A stretch of 64,000 nucleotides of DNA from JAFECT01 sp035551675 (GTDB lineage: Bacteria > Pseudomonadota > Alphaproteobacteria > Caulobacterales > Caulobacteraceae), in contig DASZMV010000018.1 in NCBI GenBank assembly GCA_035551675.1, positions 62,001-126,000 on the forward strand, read 5' to 3'. The translations under genes were made by a program, and so were the position numbers. The notes below the pieces were generated by a model. That model was not told the origin of the DNA, ran no database searches, and saw only the letters and a program-made list of their open reading frames with translations. Positions 18,216 through 26,921 of this stretch are shown here, in pieces. The first letter of the stretch is position 1, and each line of letters starts with the position of its first letter.

Positions 18216-19148
18216 ATGAAGCTCCTGTCCGGCAATTCCAACAGGTCGCTGGCCCAGGCCATCGGGGACTATCTCGACGTGCCCCTGACCAAGGCCGACG
18301 TGCGCCGGTTCGCCGACAACGAGGTCTTCGTGGTGGTCGAGGAGAACGTCCGCGGCGAGGACGTCTTCGTCATCCAGTCCACCTCGGCCCCGGCCAACGA
18401 CAACCTGATGGAGCTGTTGATCTGCATCGACGCGCTGCAGCGCGCCTCGGCCAAGCGGATCACCGCAGTGATGCCCTATTTCGGCTATGCGCGGCAGGAC
18501 CGGAAAACCGGCGGCCGCACGCCGATCTCGGCCAAGCTGGTGGCCAACCTGATCACCCGTGCGGGCGCCAGCCGGGTGCTGACCATGGACCTGCACGCGG
18601 GCCAGATTCAGGGCTTCTTCGATATTCCGACCGACAACCTGGTCGCCATTCCGGTGATGGCGCGCGACATCAAGGCCAACTATCCCAAGGCCAAGGAACT
18701 GATGATCGTCTCGCCCGACGTCGGCGGGGTGGTGCGCGTGCGCCAGCTGGCCGATCGCCTGAACGCCGACATCGCGATCGTCGACAAACGCAGGCCTCGC
18801 CCGGGCGAGAGCGAGGTGATGAATATCGTGGGTGACGTGTCGGGCCGCCGCTGCATTCTGTTCGACGACATCGTCGATTCCGCCGGCACTTTGGTGAACG
18901 CGGCCCAGGCCCTGGTCGACCGTGGCGCGACCGAGGTCTCGGCCTACGTCAGCCACGGCGTGATGTCGGGCGCGGCCACAGAGCGGGTGAACAAGTCGAT
19001 CCTGAAGGAGCTGGTGATCACCGACTCCATCGAACAGCCCGTGGGCGGCGGCGAGACCAAGGTGCGAAGCGTCGCGGTCGCGCCCCTGATCGGCGAAGCC
19101 ATTCGCCGCATCGCCAACGAAGAGTCCGTCTCCAAGCTGTTCGACTGA
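18216..19148 (+). CDS. prs: Ribose-phosphate pyrophosphokinase
   Basis: A 310-residue PRPP synthase making phosphoribosyl pyrophosphate from ribose-5-phosphate and ATP for nucleotide, His and Trp synthesis. Diagnostic blocks: RFADNEVFVVVEENVRGEDVF-type N-terminus, MPYFGYARQDRK (ATP binding), LTMDLHAGQIQGFF (divalent cation site), SPDVGGVVR and the PRPP-binding CILFDDIVDSAGTLVNAA. The start at 18216 (MKLLSGNSN) is preferred to an ATG 18 bases earlier by family length and a GAGGG upstream. It begins a housekeeping block that continues with rplY, pth and ychF. Confidence 0.97.
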   Translation: MKLLSGNSNRSLAQAIGDYLDVPLTKADVRRFADNEVFVVVEENVRGEDVFVIQSTSAPANDNLMELLICIDALQRASAKRITAVMPYFGYARQDRKTGGRTPISAKLVANLITRAGASRVLTMDLHAGQIQGFFDIPTDNLVAIPVMARDIKANYPKAKELMIVSPDVGGVVRVRQLADRLNADIAIVDKRRPRPGESEVMNIVGDVSGRRCILFDDIVDSAGTLVNAAQALVDRGATEVSAYVSHGVMSGAATERVNKSILKELVITDSIEQPVGGGETKVRSVAVAPLIGEAIRRIANEESVSKLFD

Positions 19149-19234
19149 AGCGCGCGGCCAAGCTCAGGAAATCGTGACCGGCGCTGCGGCGTCAGGACCT
19201 GTTCGGGCATGGTGAACCGGCCCTGGAAGGCGGC

Positions 19235-19240
19235 TATAAT
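19235..19240 (+). promoter_or_regulatory. Possible -10 element for exported protein gene
   Basis: A perfect TATAAT lies 54 bp upstream of the ATG at 19295 in the 146-bp gap after prs. At the right distance upstream there is only a weak GTGAAC as -35. Confidence 0.35.
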
Positions 19241-19294
19241 GCGTCAAGGTCGCCGCGGGGCGACGCCGTATCGCAAAGCTCAGGGTGGTTTCCG

Positions 19295-20500
19295 ATGACG
19301 TCATCCCATCTCCGGACCGGCGCCGCCGTGTTCGTCCTGGCCTCCGTTCTCGGTCTCGCCGCCTGGGGCCCGAAAAAGCCGGAGCCGGCGCCCGTCCCGG
19401 TCATCGTCGCGCCCCCGCCGCCGCCGCCGACCACGCTCTCCACCGGCGTCGTCGACGCCGCCGCCGCCTATGAGGACTTCCTCCACCAGGCGACGGTGCT
19501 GAGCCCCGCCTTCGTCGACGGCGCCCAGGTGCAGACCGAATTGAAGACCGGCGAGACCTGGCAGCCGACCCAGCTCGCCCACGGCGCCATCGCCTATTCG
19601 GCGGTCGTCGCCCTGCAGGACCCCGACTTCGTGGCCGCGGTGAAGGCCTACGCCAAGGACCCGGCGGGGCGCGCCCAGCTGGTCAATCTGATCTATGCCG
19701 ACCCGCGCTACGCCGCCCAGATTCCCGGCGCATCCGGCGCCGCCACCCGCGTCATCGCGCGCCTGACCGCCGACGGCGCGGCGCTGCAGAAGACCGGCGG
19801 GGCGATCAAACAGGCCGCCTACGACGTTCAACACCAGTCCTGGTCCAAACAGGTGGTCATGGACCGCGACGGCCGCCTCGCCGCCGCCAAACAGTTGGGC
19901 GACAACCCGGTGACGGCTTCGGTGAGCGAAGCCTCGTTCCTGCTCCAGGCCGCGGTGACCGGCCAGGGCCTCGACCCGACGCCCCTGGCGACCACCGTGT
20001 CGTTAAACCCGACCGCAGCCATGTCCGCCGCAACCCCGGCCGCCGGCGCCGCCCTGATGGCCTCGACCACCCCGCTCGTCGCCCCGCCCGCCGCCGGCGC
20101 GCCCGACGCCGCGGCGGCCCCCGCCGCGCCCTATACTGAGGGCGTCTATCGCGGCCTGGCCATCGCGGCCCTGGCCGTCCTCGGCGCCGCCGGCGACAAC
20201 AATTCCACTCAGATCTCGGCCATGATGGACGAGGGCATCGGTCCCCGCTGCCTGAACCTGGCTAAGCTGAACCACTACCAGTGCCTGGCGGTGGCCAAGC
20301 CCCACTACGAGGACATGTTCTGCCTGGGCCAGCACGCCCTGATGGAAACCGGCAAGTGCCTGCAGAAGATGGCCGGCACCGCCGCCCCTGAGGTCCTGGA
20401 GGTCACCCGCATGGACGCGGAGAAGGCCGCCAAGGAGGCTGCGGCCAAGGCCAGGAAGAGCAAGGCGATCCACCATCCGGCCAGAAGGAAGAGGCGCTAA
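19295..20500 (+). CDS. Exported Ala/Pro-rich protein of unknown function
   Basis: A 401-residue protein with an N-terminal hydrophobic segment, LASVLGLAAWGPKKPEPAP, that looks exactly like a lipoprotein signal except that the lipobox Cys is Trp (W24, codon TGG at 19364-19366; TGC or TGT would be Cys). It continues with a Pro-rich linker, a helical domain (about 50-235), a low-complexity Ala/Pro stretch (about 245-290), a domain with five Cys (about 315-365; CLNLAKLNHYQCLAVAKPHYE) and a basic Lys/Ala tail. I do not recognise a family. It is probably periplasmic or inner-membrane tethered. Confidence 0.65.
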   Translation: MTSSHLRTGAAVFVLASVLGLAAWGPKKPEPAPVPVIVAPPPPPPTTLSTGVVDAAAAYEDFLHQATVLSPAFVDGAQVQTELKTGETWQPTQLAHGAIAYSAVVALQDPDFVAAVKAYAKDPAGRAQLVNLIYADPRYAAQIPGASGAATRVIARLTADGAALQKTGGAIKQAAYDVQHQSWSKQVVMDRDGRLAAAKQLGDNPVTASVSEASFLLQAAVTGQGLDPTPLATTVSLNPTAAMSAATPAAGAALMASTTPLVAPPAAGAPDAAAAPAAPYTEGVYRGLAIAALAVLGAAGDNNSTQISAMMDEGIGPRCLNLAKLNHYQCLAVAKPHYEDMFCLGQHALMETGKCLQKMAGTAAPEVLEVTRMDAEKAAKEAAAKARKSKAIHHPARRKRR

Positions 20501-20660
20501 AGCGGTCGGATTTTTGCTTCGGCCTCTTTCTGACGAAAGATGGCCCCGGGGGCGCGGGGGGAAAGCCTCCCGGGCCCGGTTGCGCCTCCGCGGGAAAGCC
20601 TGTACTAAGCCGCGCTCTTGAATTCCGGGGTCCGCTCTTGAGGTTCGGCCCCTCCCATTT

Positions 20661-20681
20661 CGCCGCGCGGGACGCGCGGCG
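20661..20681 (+). promoter_or_regulatory. GC-rich hairpin in rplY leader
   Basis: A perfect inverted repeat with 9-bp arms (CGCCGCGCG / CGCGCGGCG, loop GGA) is followed by GTTTCGTTT and ends 21 bp before the rplY start. It may be a terminator of upstream transcription or a leader structure controlling rplY. The rest of the 20501-20702 gap shows only GC-rich inverted segments and no clear promoter. Confidence 0.4.
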
Positions 20682-20702
20682 GTTTCGTTTAGAGGCATGG
20701 CC

Positions 20703-21353
20703 ATGGCCGATATCGTGTTGAACGTCGAAGTCCGCGAGCGCACCGGAACGGGCGCCGCCCGCAGCGTCCGTAACGGCGACCGCGTGCCCGGCATCCTTTA
20801 CGGCGGTCCTCTCGGCCCCGTGCCGGTGTCGGCCGCCTCGGCCGAGTTTCGCAAGGCGCTCTACACCGGCAAGCTGCTCGGCCACCTGATCAAGCTGAAG
20901 CACGGCAAGGACGTGCAGCCGGTCATCGCCAAGGCCGTGCAATTCCATCCGGTCACCGACAAGCCGGTGCACTTCGACCTGTTCCGCGTCGACGAGCATG
21001 CGGAAATCCGCATCGGCGTGCCGGTGCACTTCAAGAATCACGAAGCCTCGCCGGGTCTGAAGCGCGGCGGCGCGCTGAACGCGGTGCGTCACGACATCGA
21101 AGTCTGGGCCAAGGCGGACCACATTCCGGAAGAGATCGTGATCGACCTGACCGGCCTCGATATCGGCGACGCCATCCGTTTGAGCCAGGTCGTGTTGCCG
21201 CAGGGCGTGCGTGCGGCCGAGACCAATCTGGAAACGGTGGTCGCTTCGATCGGCGGTCGTATGGCCGAAGACGCCGAAGCGCCGGCGGAAGGCGCCGCGC
21301 CGGCCGAAGCCGCCGCGGCTCCGGCCGAAGCCAAGTCGGGCGACGAGGGCTGA
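20703..21353 (+). CDS. rplY: 50S ribosomal protein L25/general stress protein Ctc
   Basis: A 216-residue L25 of the long TL5/CTC type: the N-terminal 5S rRNA-binding domain (ADIVLNVEVRERTGTGAARS, VPGILYGG) plus the C-terminal TL5 domain (DLTGLDIGDAIRLSQVVLPQGV) and an Ala/Glu-rich tail. It binds 5S rRNA in the large subunit. The ATG at 20703 is preferred over the ATG at 20697 because AGAGG is correctly spaced (7 nt) only for the second. The pth gene follows after 32 bp, as is common in this class. Confidence 0.95.
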   Translation: MADIVLNVEVRERTGTGAARSVRNGDRVPGILYGGPLGPVPVSAASAEFRKALYTGKLLGHLIKLKHGKDVQPVIAKAVQFHPVTDKPVHFDLFRVDEHAEIRIGVPVHFKNHEASPGLKRGGALNAVRHDIEVWAKADHIPEEIVIDLTGLDIGDAIRLSQVVLPQGVRAAETNLETVVASIGGRMAEDAEAPAEGAAPAEAAAAPAEAKSGDEG

Positions 21354-21385
21354 TCCTCGTCCGCCTCGTCCTTCGAGGCTGACTC

Positions 21386-22009
21386 ATGTTGATCTTGGCG
21401 GGACTGGGCAATCCGGGACCCGAGCACAAGGCCGATCGCCACAACGTCGGCTTCATGGCCGTCGACGTCATCGCCGAGCGCTGGCGCTTCGGTCCCGAGC
21501 GGGCGAAGTTTCAGTCGATCGTGCGCGAAGGCCAGGTCGACACCGCCGCGGGCGCGGTCAAGACGCTCCTGATGAAGCCGCAGACCTGGATGAACGACAG
21601 CGGTCGCGCGGTCGCCGAGGCGCTACGCTTCTACAAGGTCGAACCCGAGAATTTCTGCGTGTTCTACGACGAGATCGATCTCGCGCCCGGCCGCTTCCGC
21701 ATGAAGGCCGGCGGCGGCGCCGCGGGCCACAATGGCATCCGTTCCATCAGTAGCCACATCGGCCCCTACTATCGCCGCGCGCGCCTGGGCGTCGGTCATC
21801 CGGGGCACAAGGACCTGGTGCACGGCTATGTGCTGAACGGTTTCGCCAAGGCGGACCAGGCGTGGCTCGTCCCCCTGCTCGACGCCTGCGCCGACGCCCT
21901 GCCCCTGCTCGCCGCCGACGAGGACGAAAAGTATCAGGCGGAAGTGCTGCGCCTCGCGCCTGCGCCCAAGGCAGATCCGCGCGCGCTCGCCCGCGACGGC
22001 AAGGACTAG
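21386..22009 (+). CDS. pth: Peptidyl-tRNA hydrolase
   Basis: A 207-residue bacterial Pth, which releases tRNA from drop-off peptidyl-tRNA. The motifs are GLGNPGPEHKADRHNVGF with catalytic His19, KPQTWMNDSG, VFYDEIDLAPGRFRMK with the catalytic Asp, and GGGAAGHNGIRSI. It has a normal length with a short charged C-terminal tail. It sits directly after rplY, and the two are probably co-transcribed. Confidence 0.97.
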   Translation: MLILAGLGNPGPEHKADRHNVGFMAVDVIAERWRFGPERAKFQSIVREGQVDTAAGAVKTLLMKPQTWMNDSGRAVAEALRFYKVEPENFCVFYDEIDLAPGRFRMKAGGGAAGHNGIRSISSHIGPYYRRARLGVGHPGHKDLVHGYVLNGFAKADQAWLVPLLDACADALPLLAADEDEKYQAEVLRLAPAPKADPRALARDGKD

Positions 22010-22086
22010 CCTCCACGCCCGCTGCCCCGGCCGCTGCATTGACCCCTCAATCCCTGCGTGCCATCCGAAGGACGGGGGTTTTTGCG

Positions 22087-22854
22087 ATGGCGATGCTCGG
22101 ATACCTGTCGGCGCTGCCTTTGCCGCTGCTCATCCTGCTGGGCGGGGCGATCCTCATCTGTTGCGTGCACGCCGTGCGCACGCACCAGAACTATTACTGG
22201 ATCTGGATCATCCTGATGGTCCCAGGGTTCGGGGCCGCCGCCTATTTCCTGCTGATCCTCCTGCCGGAGTGGAGCGGAACCGGCTCGGCGCGCCGGCTCG
22301 GCCAGGCGGCGGCGAACACGCTCGACCCCGGCCGCGACTATCGCCGGGCCAAGACCGACTACGACGACGCGCCCACCGTCCAGAACGCCATGAAGCTGGC
22401 CGAGGCGGCGTGCGGCATGGGCCGCTGGGAAGAAGCGGAGAAACTCTACGGCGGCGCCGCCCAGGGATTCTACGCCGACGATCCGGCGCTCCTGCTTGGC
22501 CGCGCCCGCGCGCAACTCGAGTTGAACCGGCCCCAGGATGCACTGGGTCAGATCGAACACCTGGCCAAACTCCCCGGCCTGATGCCGCCCCAGGGCGAAC
22601 TGCTGCGCGGTCGCGCTTTGCAGGCGCTCGGCCGGATGGGCGAGGCGGAGAAGGCCTACAAGGCCGCCTACGATCGCCTGCCGGGGCTGGAGCCCGTCGC
22701 GCGCTACGCCGCCTTCCTGGCCGAGGTCGGGCGCAAGGACGAAGCCCAGACGCTGCTGAAAGACATCCAGGCCCGCGCCGCCAAGACTCGCGGCCCCTTC
22801 CGCAAAGAAGCCGCGGCGTGGCGCGACTACGCGCAACAAAAGATCGGCGACTGA
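22087..22854 (+). CDS. Membrane-anchored TPR protein
   Basis: A 255-residue protein with two N-terminal transmembrane helices (about 5-25 and 38-60, with NYYWIWIILMVPGFGAAAYF) and a C-terminal TPR solenoid (about 95-245) whose repeats include MGRWEEAEKLYGGAAQ, LNRPQDALGQIEHLAKL and LGRMGEAEKAYKAAYDRLP. The start at 22087 follows GGGGG. Its stop abuts the GTG of the permease gene (TGAGTG), so the two are translationally coupled. It could be a scaffold; the function is unknown. Confidence 0.75.
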   Translation: MAMLGYLSALPLPLLILLGGAILICCVHAVRTHQNYYWIWIILMVPGFGAAAYFLLILLPEWSGTGSARRLGQAAANTLDPGRDYRRAKTDYDDAPTVQNAMKLAEAACGMGRWEEAEKLYGGAAQGFYADDPALLLGRARAQLELNRPQDALGQIEHLAKLPGLMPPQGELLRGRALQALGRMGEAEKAYKAAYDRLPGLEPVARYAAFLAEVGRKDEAQTLLKDIQARAAKTRGPFRKEAAAWRDYAQQKIGD

Positions 22855-24177
22855 GTGACGACTGAAAACGACATCGCCGCACACGAGGCCCATCGCGATG
22901 CGGGCCTGACCCGCGGCATCGGCCTCTTCGCCTTCACCTTCGCCATCATCAACGCCGTCGTCGGCGGCGGCATCTTCTCGCTGCCCGCGGCGATGGCGCA
23001 TGCCGTCGGATCGCAGGCGCTGATCGCCTACGTCGTCTGCGCGGTGGCGACTGGCGCGGTGGTGCTTTGCTGCGCGGAAGCCGGCAGCCGCGTGCCGACC
23101 AGCGGCGGCATGTACGGCTATGCCGAGGCCGCGTTCGGGCCGCTCGCGGGTTTTGTCGGCGGCGTGCTCTACTGGATCGGCGCGGTGCTGGCCGCCGGCG
23201 GTATCGCCGCCGCGGTGGGCGACTCGTTCAGTCCGTATATCCCCGCCCTGCCGAAGGATGTCGCGCGTGACGTCGTGATCGTCGTGGTGCTGCTCGGCGT
23301 CGCGGTGATCAATTCCGTCGGGGTGAAGGCCGCGTCGCGCATCATCGGCCTCGCCACGGCGCTGAAGCTGATCCCGCTTCTGCTGTTCGTCGGCGTCGGT
23401 CTGTTCTACCTCGATCCGGTGAAACTGCACGCCACCGGCGCGGTCGAAGCCGGCGGCGTGGGCCCTGCGTTCCTGCTCGCCATGTTCGCCTTTCAGGGCA
23501 TGGAGACGCCGCTCGGCGCCTCGGGCGAGGTCGCCAATCCCGCGCGCAACCTGCCGCGCGCCCTGTTCATCAGCATGATCGCGATCACCGCGCTCTACAT
23601 CGGCATCCAGGTGGTGTCGCAGGGGTTGCTGGGCGGCGGCCTCGCCGCCTCCACCACGCCGCTGGCGGACGCCTTCGCGCGCATCGATCCGCGGCTTGGT
23701 CTTTTGATGCTCGCCGCCGCCGCCATTTCGCGCACGGTCTGGCTCGGCAGCGACAGCCTCGGCGCGCCGCGCATCCTGTTCGCGTTCGCGCGCGATGGAT
23801 TCCTGCCCTCGGTGCTCGGCATGGTCTCGCCGCGCGGCAAGGCGCCGGTTGTGGCCATCTTCACCCACGCCGCCATCGCCATAACGCTCGCGATTACCGG
23901 CACCTTCGAACAACTCGCCATCCTGTCGTCGCTGGCGACGGTCGCCCTCTACATTCTCGCCGCCGCCGCCGCGTGGAAGCTCGCGCGCGACAAGGTCGCC
24001 CTCGCCGGCGAGCCGCTAAACCTGAAAGGCCTGACCATTTGGGTGGTGATCAGTATCGTAGCCATGGCGGCGATGATCGCCATGGGCAAGCCGGAGGAGA
24101 TCGGCGCCCTGGTGGGGACGCTCGTGGTGCTGGTCGCGATCTACTATCTGATGAAGCTGGTTCGCCGGCGCGCCTGA
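22855..24177 (+). CDS. APC-superfamily amino acid permease
   Basis: A 440-residue transporter with about twelve membrane segments. The first helix has the unwound-helix motif VGGGIFSLPAAMA typical of APC transporters, and the middle contains FAFQGMETPLGASGEVANPARNLPRAL, the conserved loop after TM6. It probably imports or exchanges an amino acid or amine; the substrate is not predictable. The GTG start directly follows the stop of the TPR protein. The TPR-permease pair sits between pth and ychF, genes that are often adjacent in relatives. Confidence 0.9.
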   Translation: MTTENDIAAHEAHRDAGLTRGIGLFAFTFAIINAVVGGGIFSLPAAMAHAVGSQALIAYVVCAVATGAVVLCCAEAGSRVPTSGGMYGYAEAAFGPLAGFVGGVLYWIGAVLAAGGIAAAVGDSFSPYIPALPKDVARDVVIVVVLLGVAVINSVGVKAASRIIGLATALKLIPLLLFVGVGLFYLDPVKLHATGAVEAGGVGPAFLLAMFAFQGMETPLGASGEVANPARNLPRALFISMIAITALYIGIQVVSQGLLGGGLAASTTPLADAFARIDPRLGLLMLAAAAISRTVWLGSDSLGAPRILFAFARDGFLPSVLGMVSPRGKAPVVAIFTHAAIAITLAITGTFEQLAILSSLATVALYILAAAAAWKLARDKVALAGEPLNLKGLTIWVVISIVAMAAMIAMGKPEEIGALVGTLVVLVAIYYLMKLVRRRA

Positions 24178-24198
24178 TCGACACGTCGGCGTCCAGAT

Positions 24199-25029
24199 TT
24201 AGAACCGCCCCGACCGGAAGTCGTCGAACGCCTGGTGCAGTTCGCGTTCGGTGTTCATCACGAAGGGGCCGTATTTGGCGACCGGTTCGCGGATCGGCTT
24301 GCCGGCCAACAGCAGGAACCGCGCGTCGCGCAGCGCCTCGATCTTCACCGCGTCGCCTTGGCCGAGAAACACCGCGCCGAGGGCCTCGACCGTCGTGTCG
24401 CCGACCTTGATGGCGCCTTCGTAGACCGCGAGCATGACCGAGCGATCGCCCTCGATCGGTTCTTCGAACACCGCACCCGCCGGCGCGGCGATGTCGAAAT
24501 AGGTCGGGTCGAGCGCGGATTCTTCAACCGGCCCGCGCGCGCCCTTGCTGGTCTCGCCGGTGACGACTTTCACGGTGACGCCGCCATCGCGGGTCTCCAC
24601 CGGAATCTTGTCCGCGTCGAACTCCTGATAGTCGGGGTCGCTCATCTTCAGGTGCGAGGGCAGGTTCACCCACAGCTGGAAGCCACGCATGCGGCCCTCG
24701 GTCTGTTCGGGGATCTCCGAATGCACGATGCCGCGGCCCGCACGCATCCACTGGATGCCGCCCGCGCCGATCACGCCGGAATGGCCCTTGTTGTCGCCGT
24801 GCCGCATCTTGCCTTCGAGCATGTAGGTCACGGTCTCGAAGCCCCGGTGCGGATGGTCGGGGAAGCCGGCGATGTAGTCCTTGCTGTCGGCGCTGTCGAA
24901 GTGGTCGAGCATCAGGAACGGGTCGAACATCTCTGCGTCGGGCGTGCCGAGCAGACGGGTCAGGCGCACGCCGGCGCCATCGGAGGTGGGCATGCCTTTA
25001 ACGGCCTTCAGGACCGGACGAACGGTCAT
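24199..25029 (-). CDS. Pirin family protein
   Basis: A 276-residue bicupin. The N-terminal domain has the metal ligands DHPHRGFET (two His), a His in SGVIGAGGIQWMRAGRGIVHSE and a Glu further on, which together form the iron site. Pirins act as quercetin dioxygenases, redox sensors or partners of metabolic enzymes; the role here is unknown. A direct repeat of ATCGGTGA upstream suggests regulated expression. It is convergent with the permease gene. Confidence 0.92.
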   Translation of the reverse strand: MTVRPVLKAVKGMPTSDGAGVRLTRLLGTPDAEMFDPFLMLDHFDSADSKDYIAGFPDHPHRGFETVTYMLEGKMRHGDNKGHSGVIGAGGIQWMRAGRGIVHSEIPEQTEGRMRGFQLWVNLPSHLKMSDPDYQEFDADKIPVETRDGGVTVKVVTGETSKGARGPVEESALDPTYFDIAAPAGAVFEEPIEGDRSVMLAVYEGAIKVGDTTVEALGAVFLGQGDAVKIEALRDARFLLLAGKPIREPVAKYGPFVMNTERELHQAFDDFRSGRF

Positions 25030-25056
25030 CGCGAATCTCCTGAGTACAGGAATTGG

Positions 25057-25077
25057 ATCGGTGATCTATATCGGTGA
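25057..25077. promoter_or_regulatory. Direct repeat ATCGGTGA upstream of pirin
   Basis: Two copies of ATCGGTGA (25057-25064 and 25070-25077), 13 bp start to start, lie 28-48 bp upstream of the pirin start codon at 25029. They probably bind a regulator as a head-to-tail dimer, possibly overlapping the promoter (TATAGA on the minus strand between them). Confidence 0.4.
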
Positions 25078-25099
25078 CTGTTACAGTTTTTAAAGGGGG

Positions 25100-25501
25100 T
25101 CACGCCAGGGGGTGGGTCATCAGGTCTGCGAAGGAGCCGTAGAACCCCCAGAAGGCGGCGACCGCCATGGCGAAGAACAGCCAGAACGGGATCATCCGCC
25201 AGGGCGACAGGCGGCCGCGGATCATGACGTAGAGGCTGAGCGCCGCGCAGCCGAGCGACACCGCCCCCAGCACCGCCGCCGCCGGATGGCCGTGGTAGTC
25301 CACCGCCGCCCAACCGAACACCAGGGTCATCGTCAGGATCAACAGGCTGACCACGTGAAAGCACAGGTAGAACAGCCACTTGATCCAGGGATTTATCTGC
25401 AGTCTCAAGAACGGCCGCACCAGTTTGGCGCTGCCCCAGAAGGCATGAATCCCAAAACCCAGGGCCCCGATCGCCGCCGCGATGGCGAAACCGATGTTCA
25501 T
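25100..25501 (-). CDS. Small integral membrane protein of unknown function
   Basis: A 133-residue protein with four predicted membrane helices (about 4-22, 40-62, 70-92 and 103-123), an N-terminal MNIGFAIAAAIGALGFGIHAFWGS and only short loops. No family is recognised. It lies upstream of the pirin gene on the same strand, 70 bp away, and may be expressed separately because the ATCGGTGA repeat lies between them. Confidence 0.7.
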   Translation of the reverse strand: MNIGFAIAAAIGALGFGIHAFWGSAKLVRPFLRLQINPWIKWLFYLCFHVVSLLILTMTLVFGWAAVDYHGHPAAAVLGAVSLGCAALSLYVMIRGRLSPWRMIPFWLFFAMAVAAFWGFYGSFADLMTHPLA

Positions 25502-25599
25502 TCGGGGCCCTCCTGACGGCCGCTAAATCCGCCCGCAGCGTGGAGCATTCGGTCGAACCGTGCTAGGCGCCCGCGTCTCACCTTTTTCCCGAAAGCTTC

Positions 25600-26700
25600 A
25601 TGGCCCTTAAAGTCGCGATCGTCGGCCTGCCGAACGTCGGCAAGTCCACCCTGTTCAACGCCCTCACCCAGACGGCGGCGGCCCAGGCCGCCAACTATCC
25701 CTTTTGCACGATCGAACCCAACGTCGGCGACGTCGCCCTGCCCGAGCCCCGGCTGGATGTTTTGGCTGAGATCGCAGGCTCGAAGGAGATCATCCCCGCG
25801 CGGATGAACTTCGTGGACGTGGCCGGCCTGGTGCGCGGCGCGTCCAAGGGCGAGGGCCTGGGCAACCAGTTCCTGGCCAACATCCGCGACTGCGACGCGG
25901 TGGCCTTCGTCACCCGCTGTTTCGAGGACGACGACGTCACCCACGTGGAAGGCCGCGTCGATCCGATCTCCGACCTCGACATCATCGAAACCGAGCTGAT
26001 GCTGGCCGACCTCGAGAGCCTCGAGAAGCGCGTGCCCAACCTCGAGAAACGCGCCAAGGCGGGCGGCGACAAGGAAAGCGCGCTGACCTTGCGGCTGGTG
26101 AACCTCGCGCTCGAACAGTTGAACGCCGGCAGGCCTGCCTTTGCCGCCAAGATCTCGAAGGAAGACGAGAAGGCGTGGCGCATGCTGCAGCTTCTGACGT
26201 CCAAGCCTTCGCTCTACGTCTGCAACGTCGACGAAGCGTCCGCCGCCACCGGCAACGCCCTGTCGAACACCGTCGCCGAACGCGCGACGAAGGACGGCGC
26301 CAAGTCGGTGGTCATCTCGGCCAAGATCGAGAGCGAGATCGCCATGCTCGATCCCGCCGAACGTAAGGAGTTCCTGGAGACGCTCGGCCTCGAAGAACCG
26401 GGCCTGAACCGGATGATCCACGAGGCTTACGCGCTGCTCGGCCTGCAGACCTATTTCACCGTCGGCCCGAAGGAAGCGCGCGCCTGGACCATCCACGTCG
26501 GCGACACAGCGCCGGAAGCGGCCGGCGTCATCCACACCGACTTCGAGAAGGGCTTCATCTCGGCCGAGACCATCGCCTACGAGGACTATGTGAGATGCCG
26601 CGGCGAGGCCGGCGCCGCGGTGGCCGGAAAGCTGCGCAAGGAAGGCCGCAACTACGTCGTGCGTGAAGGCGACGTGATGCACTTCCGCTTTAACGTCTGA
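25600..26700 (+). CDS. ychF: Redox-regulated ATPase YchF/OLA1
   Basis: A 366-residue Obg-family P-loop protein. G1 is GLPNVGKSTLFNALT, G3 is FVDVAGLVRGASKGEGLGNQFL, and the base-specificity motif is NVDE (YVCNVDE) rather than NKxD, explaining the preference for ATP over GTP. The C-terminal TGS domain holds LQTYFTVGPKEARAW and the typical VREGDVMHFRFNV end. It associates with ribosomes and affects stress responses. Its position after rplY-pth (with two genes inserted) is common in alphaproteobacteria. Confidence 0.97.
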   Translation: MALKVAIVGLPNVGKSTLFNALTQTAAAQAANYPFCTIEPNVGDVALPEPRLDVLAEIAGSKEIIPARMNFVDVAGLVRGASKGEGLGNQFLANIRDCDAVAFVTRCFEDDDVTHVEGRVDPISDLDIIETELMLADLESLEKRVPNLEKRAKAGGDKESALTLRLVNLALEQLNAGRPAFAAKISKEDEKAWRMLQLLTSKPSLYVCNVDEASAATGNALSNTVAERATKDGAKSVVISAKIESEIAMLDPAERKEFLETLGLEEPGLNRMIHEAYALLGLQTYFTVGPKEARAWTIHVGDTAPEAAGVIHTDFEKGFISAETIAYEDYVRCRGEAGAAVAGKLRKEGRNYVVREGDVMHFRFNV

Positions 26701-26921
26701 GACCTGCCCCCCGCCGGCCGTTAACGTTTATGAAGGCGCGAGGCCCGCGTTCATGGCGGCGCTTGCGCGCCCTTCGCGCGGCGACCCGCCTTGAACGGCC
26801 TGGGGCTTGCACAAATCGCCGTTAAGGCCCGTAATCCTCGCGTCAGTCGGATGTTAACGGGTTCTGGCCCATTCACCATGTGAGCCTGGGTCAGTCGCGC
26901 CCAGCCGGAGAGCGTAGCCGC

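Noticed and set aside
22006..23913. A 635-codon minus-strand frame opposite the TPR and permease genes
   Set aside because: His/Arg/Gly-rich low-complexity sequence. The + strand encodes a clear twelve-helix APC permease.
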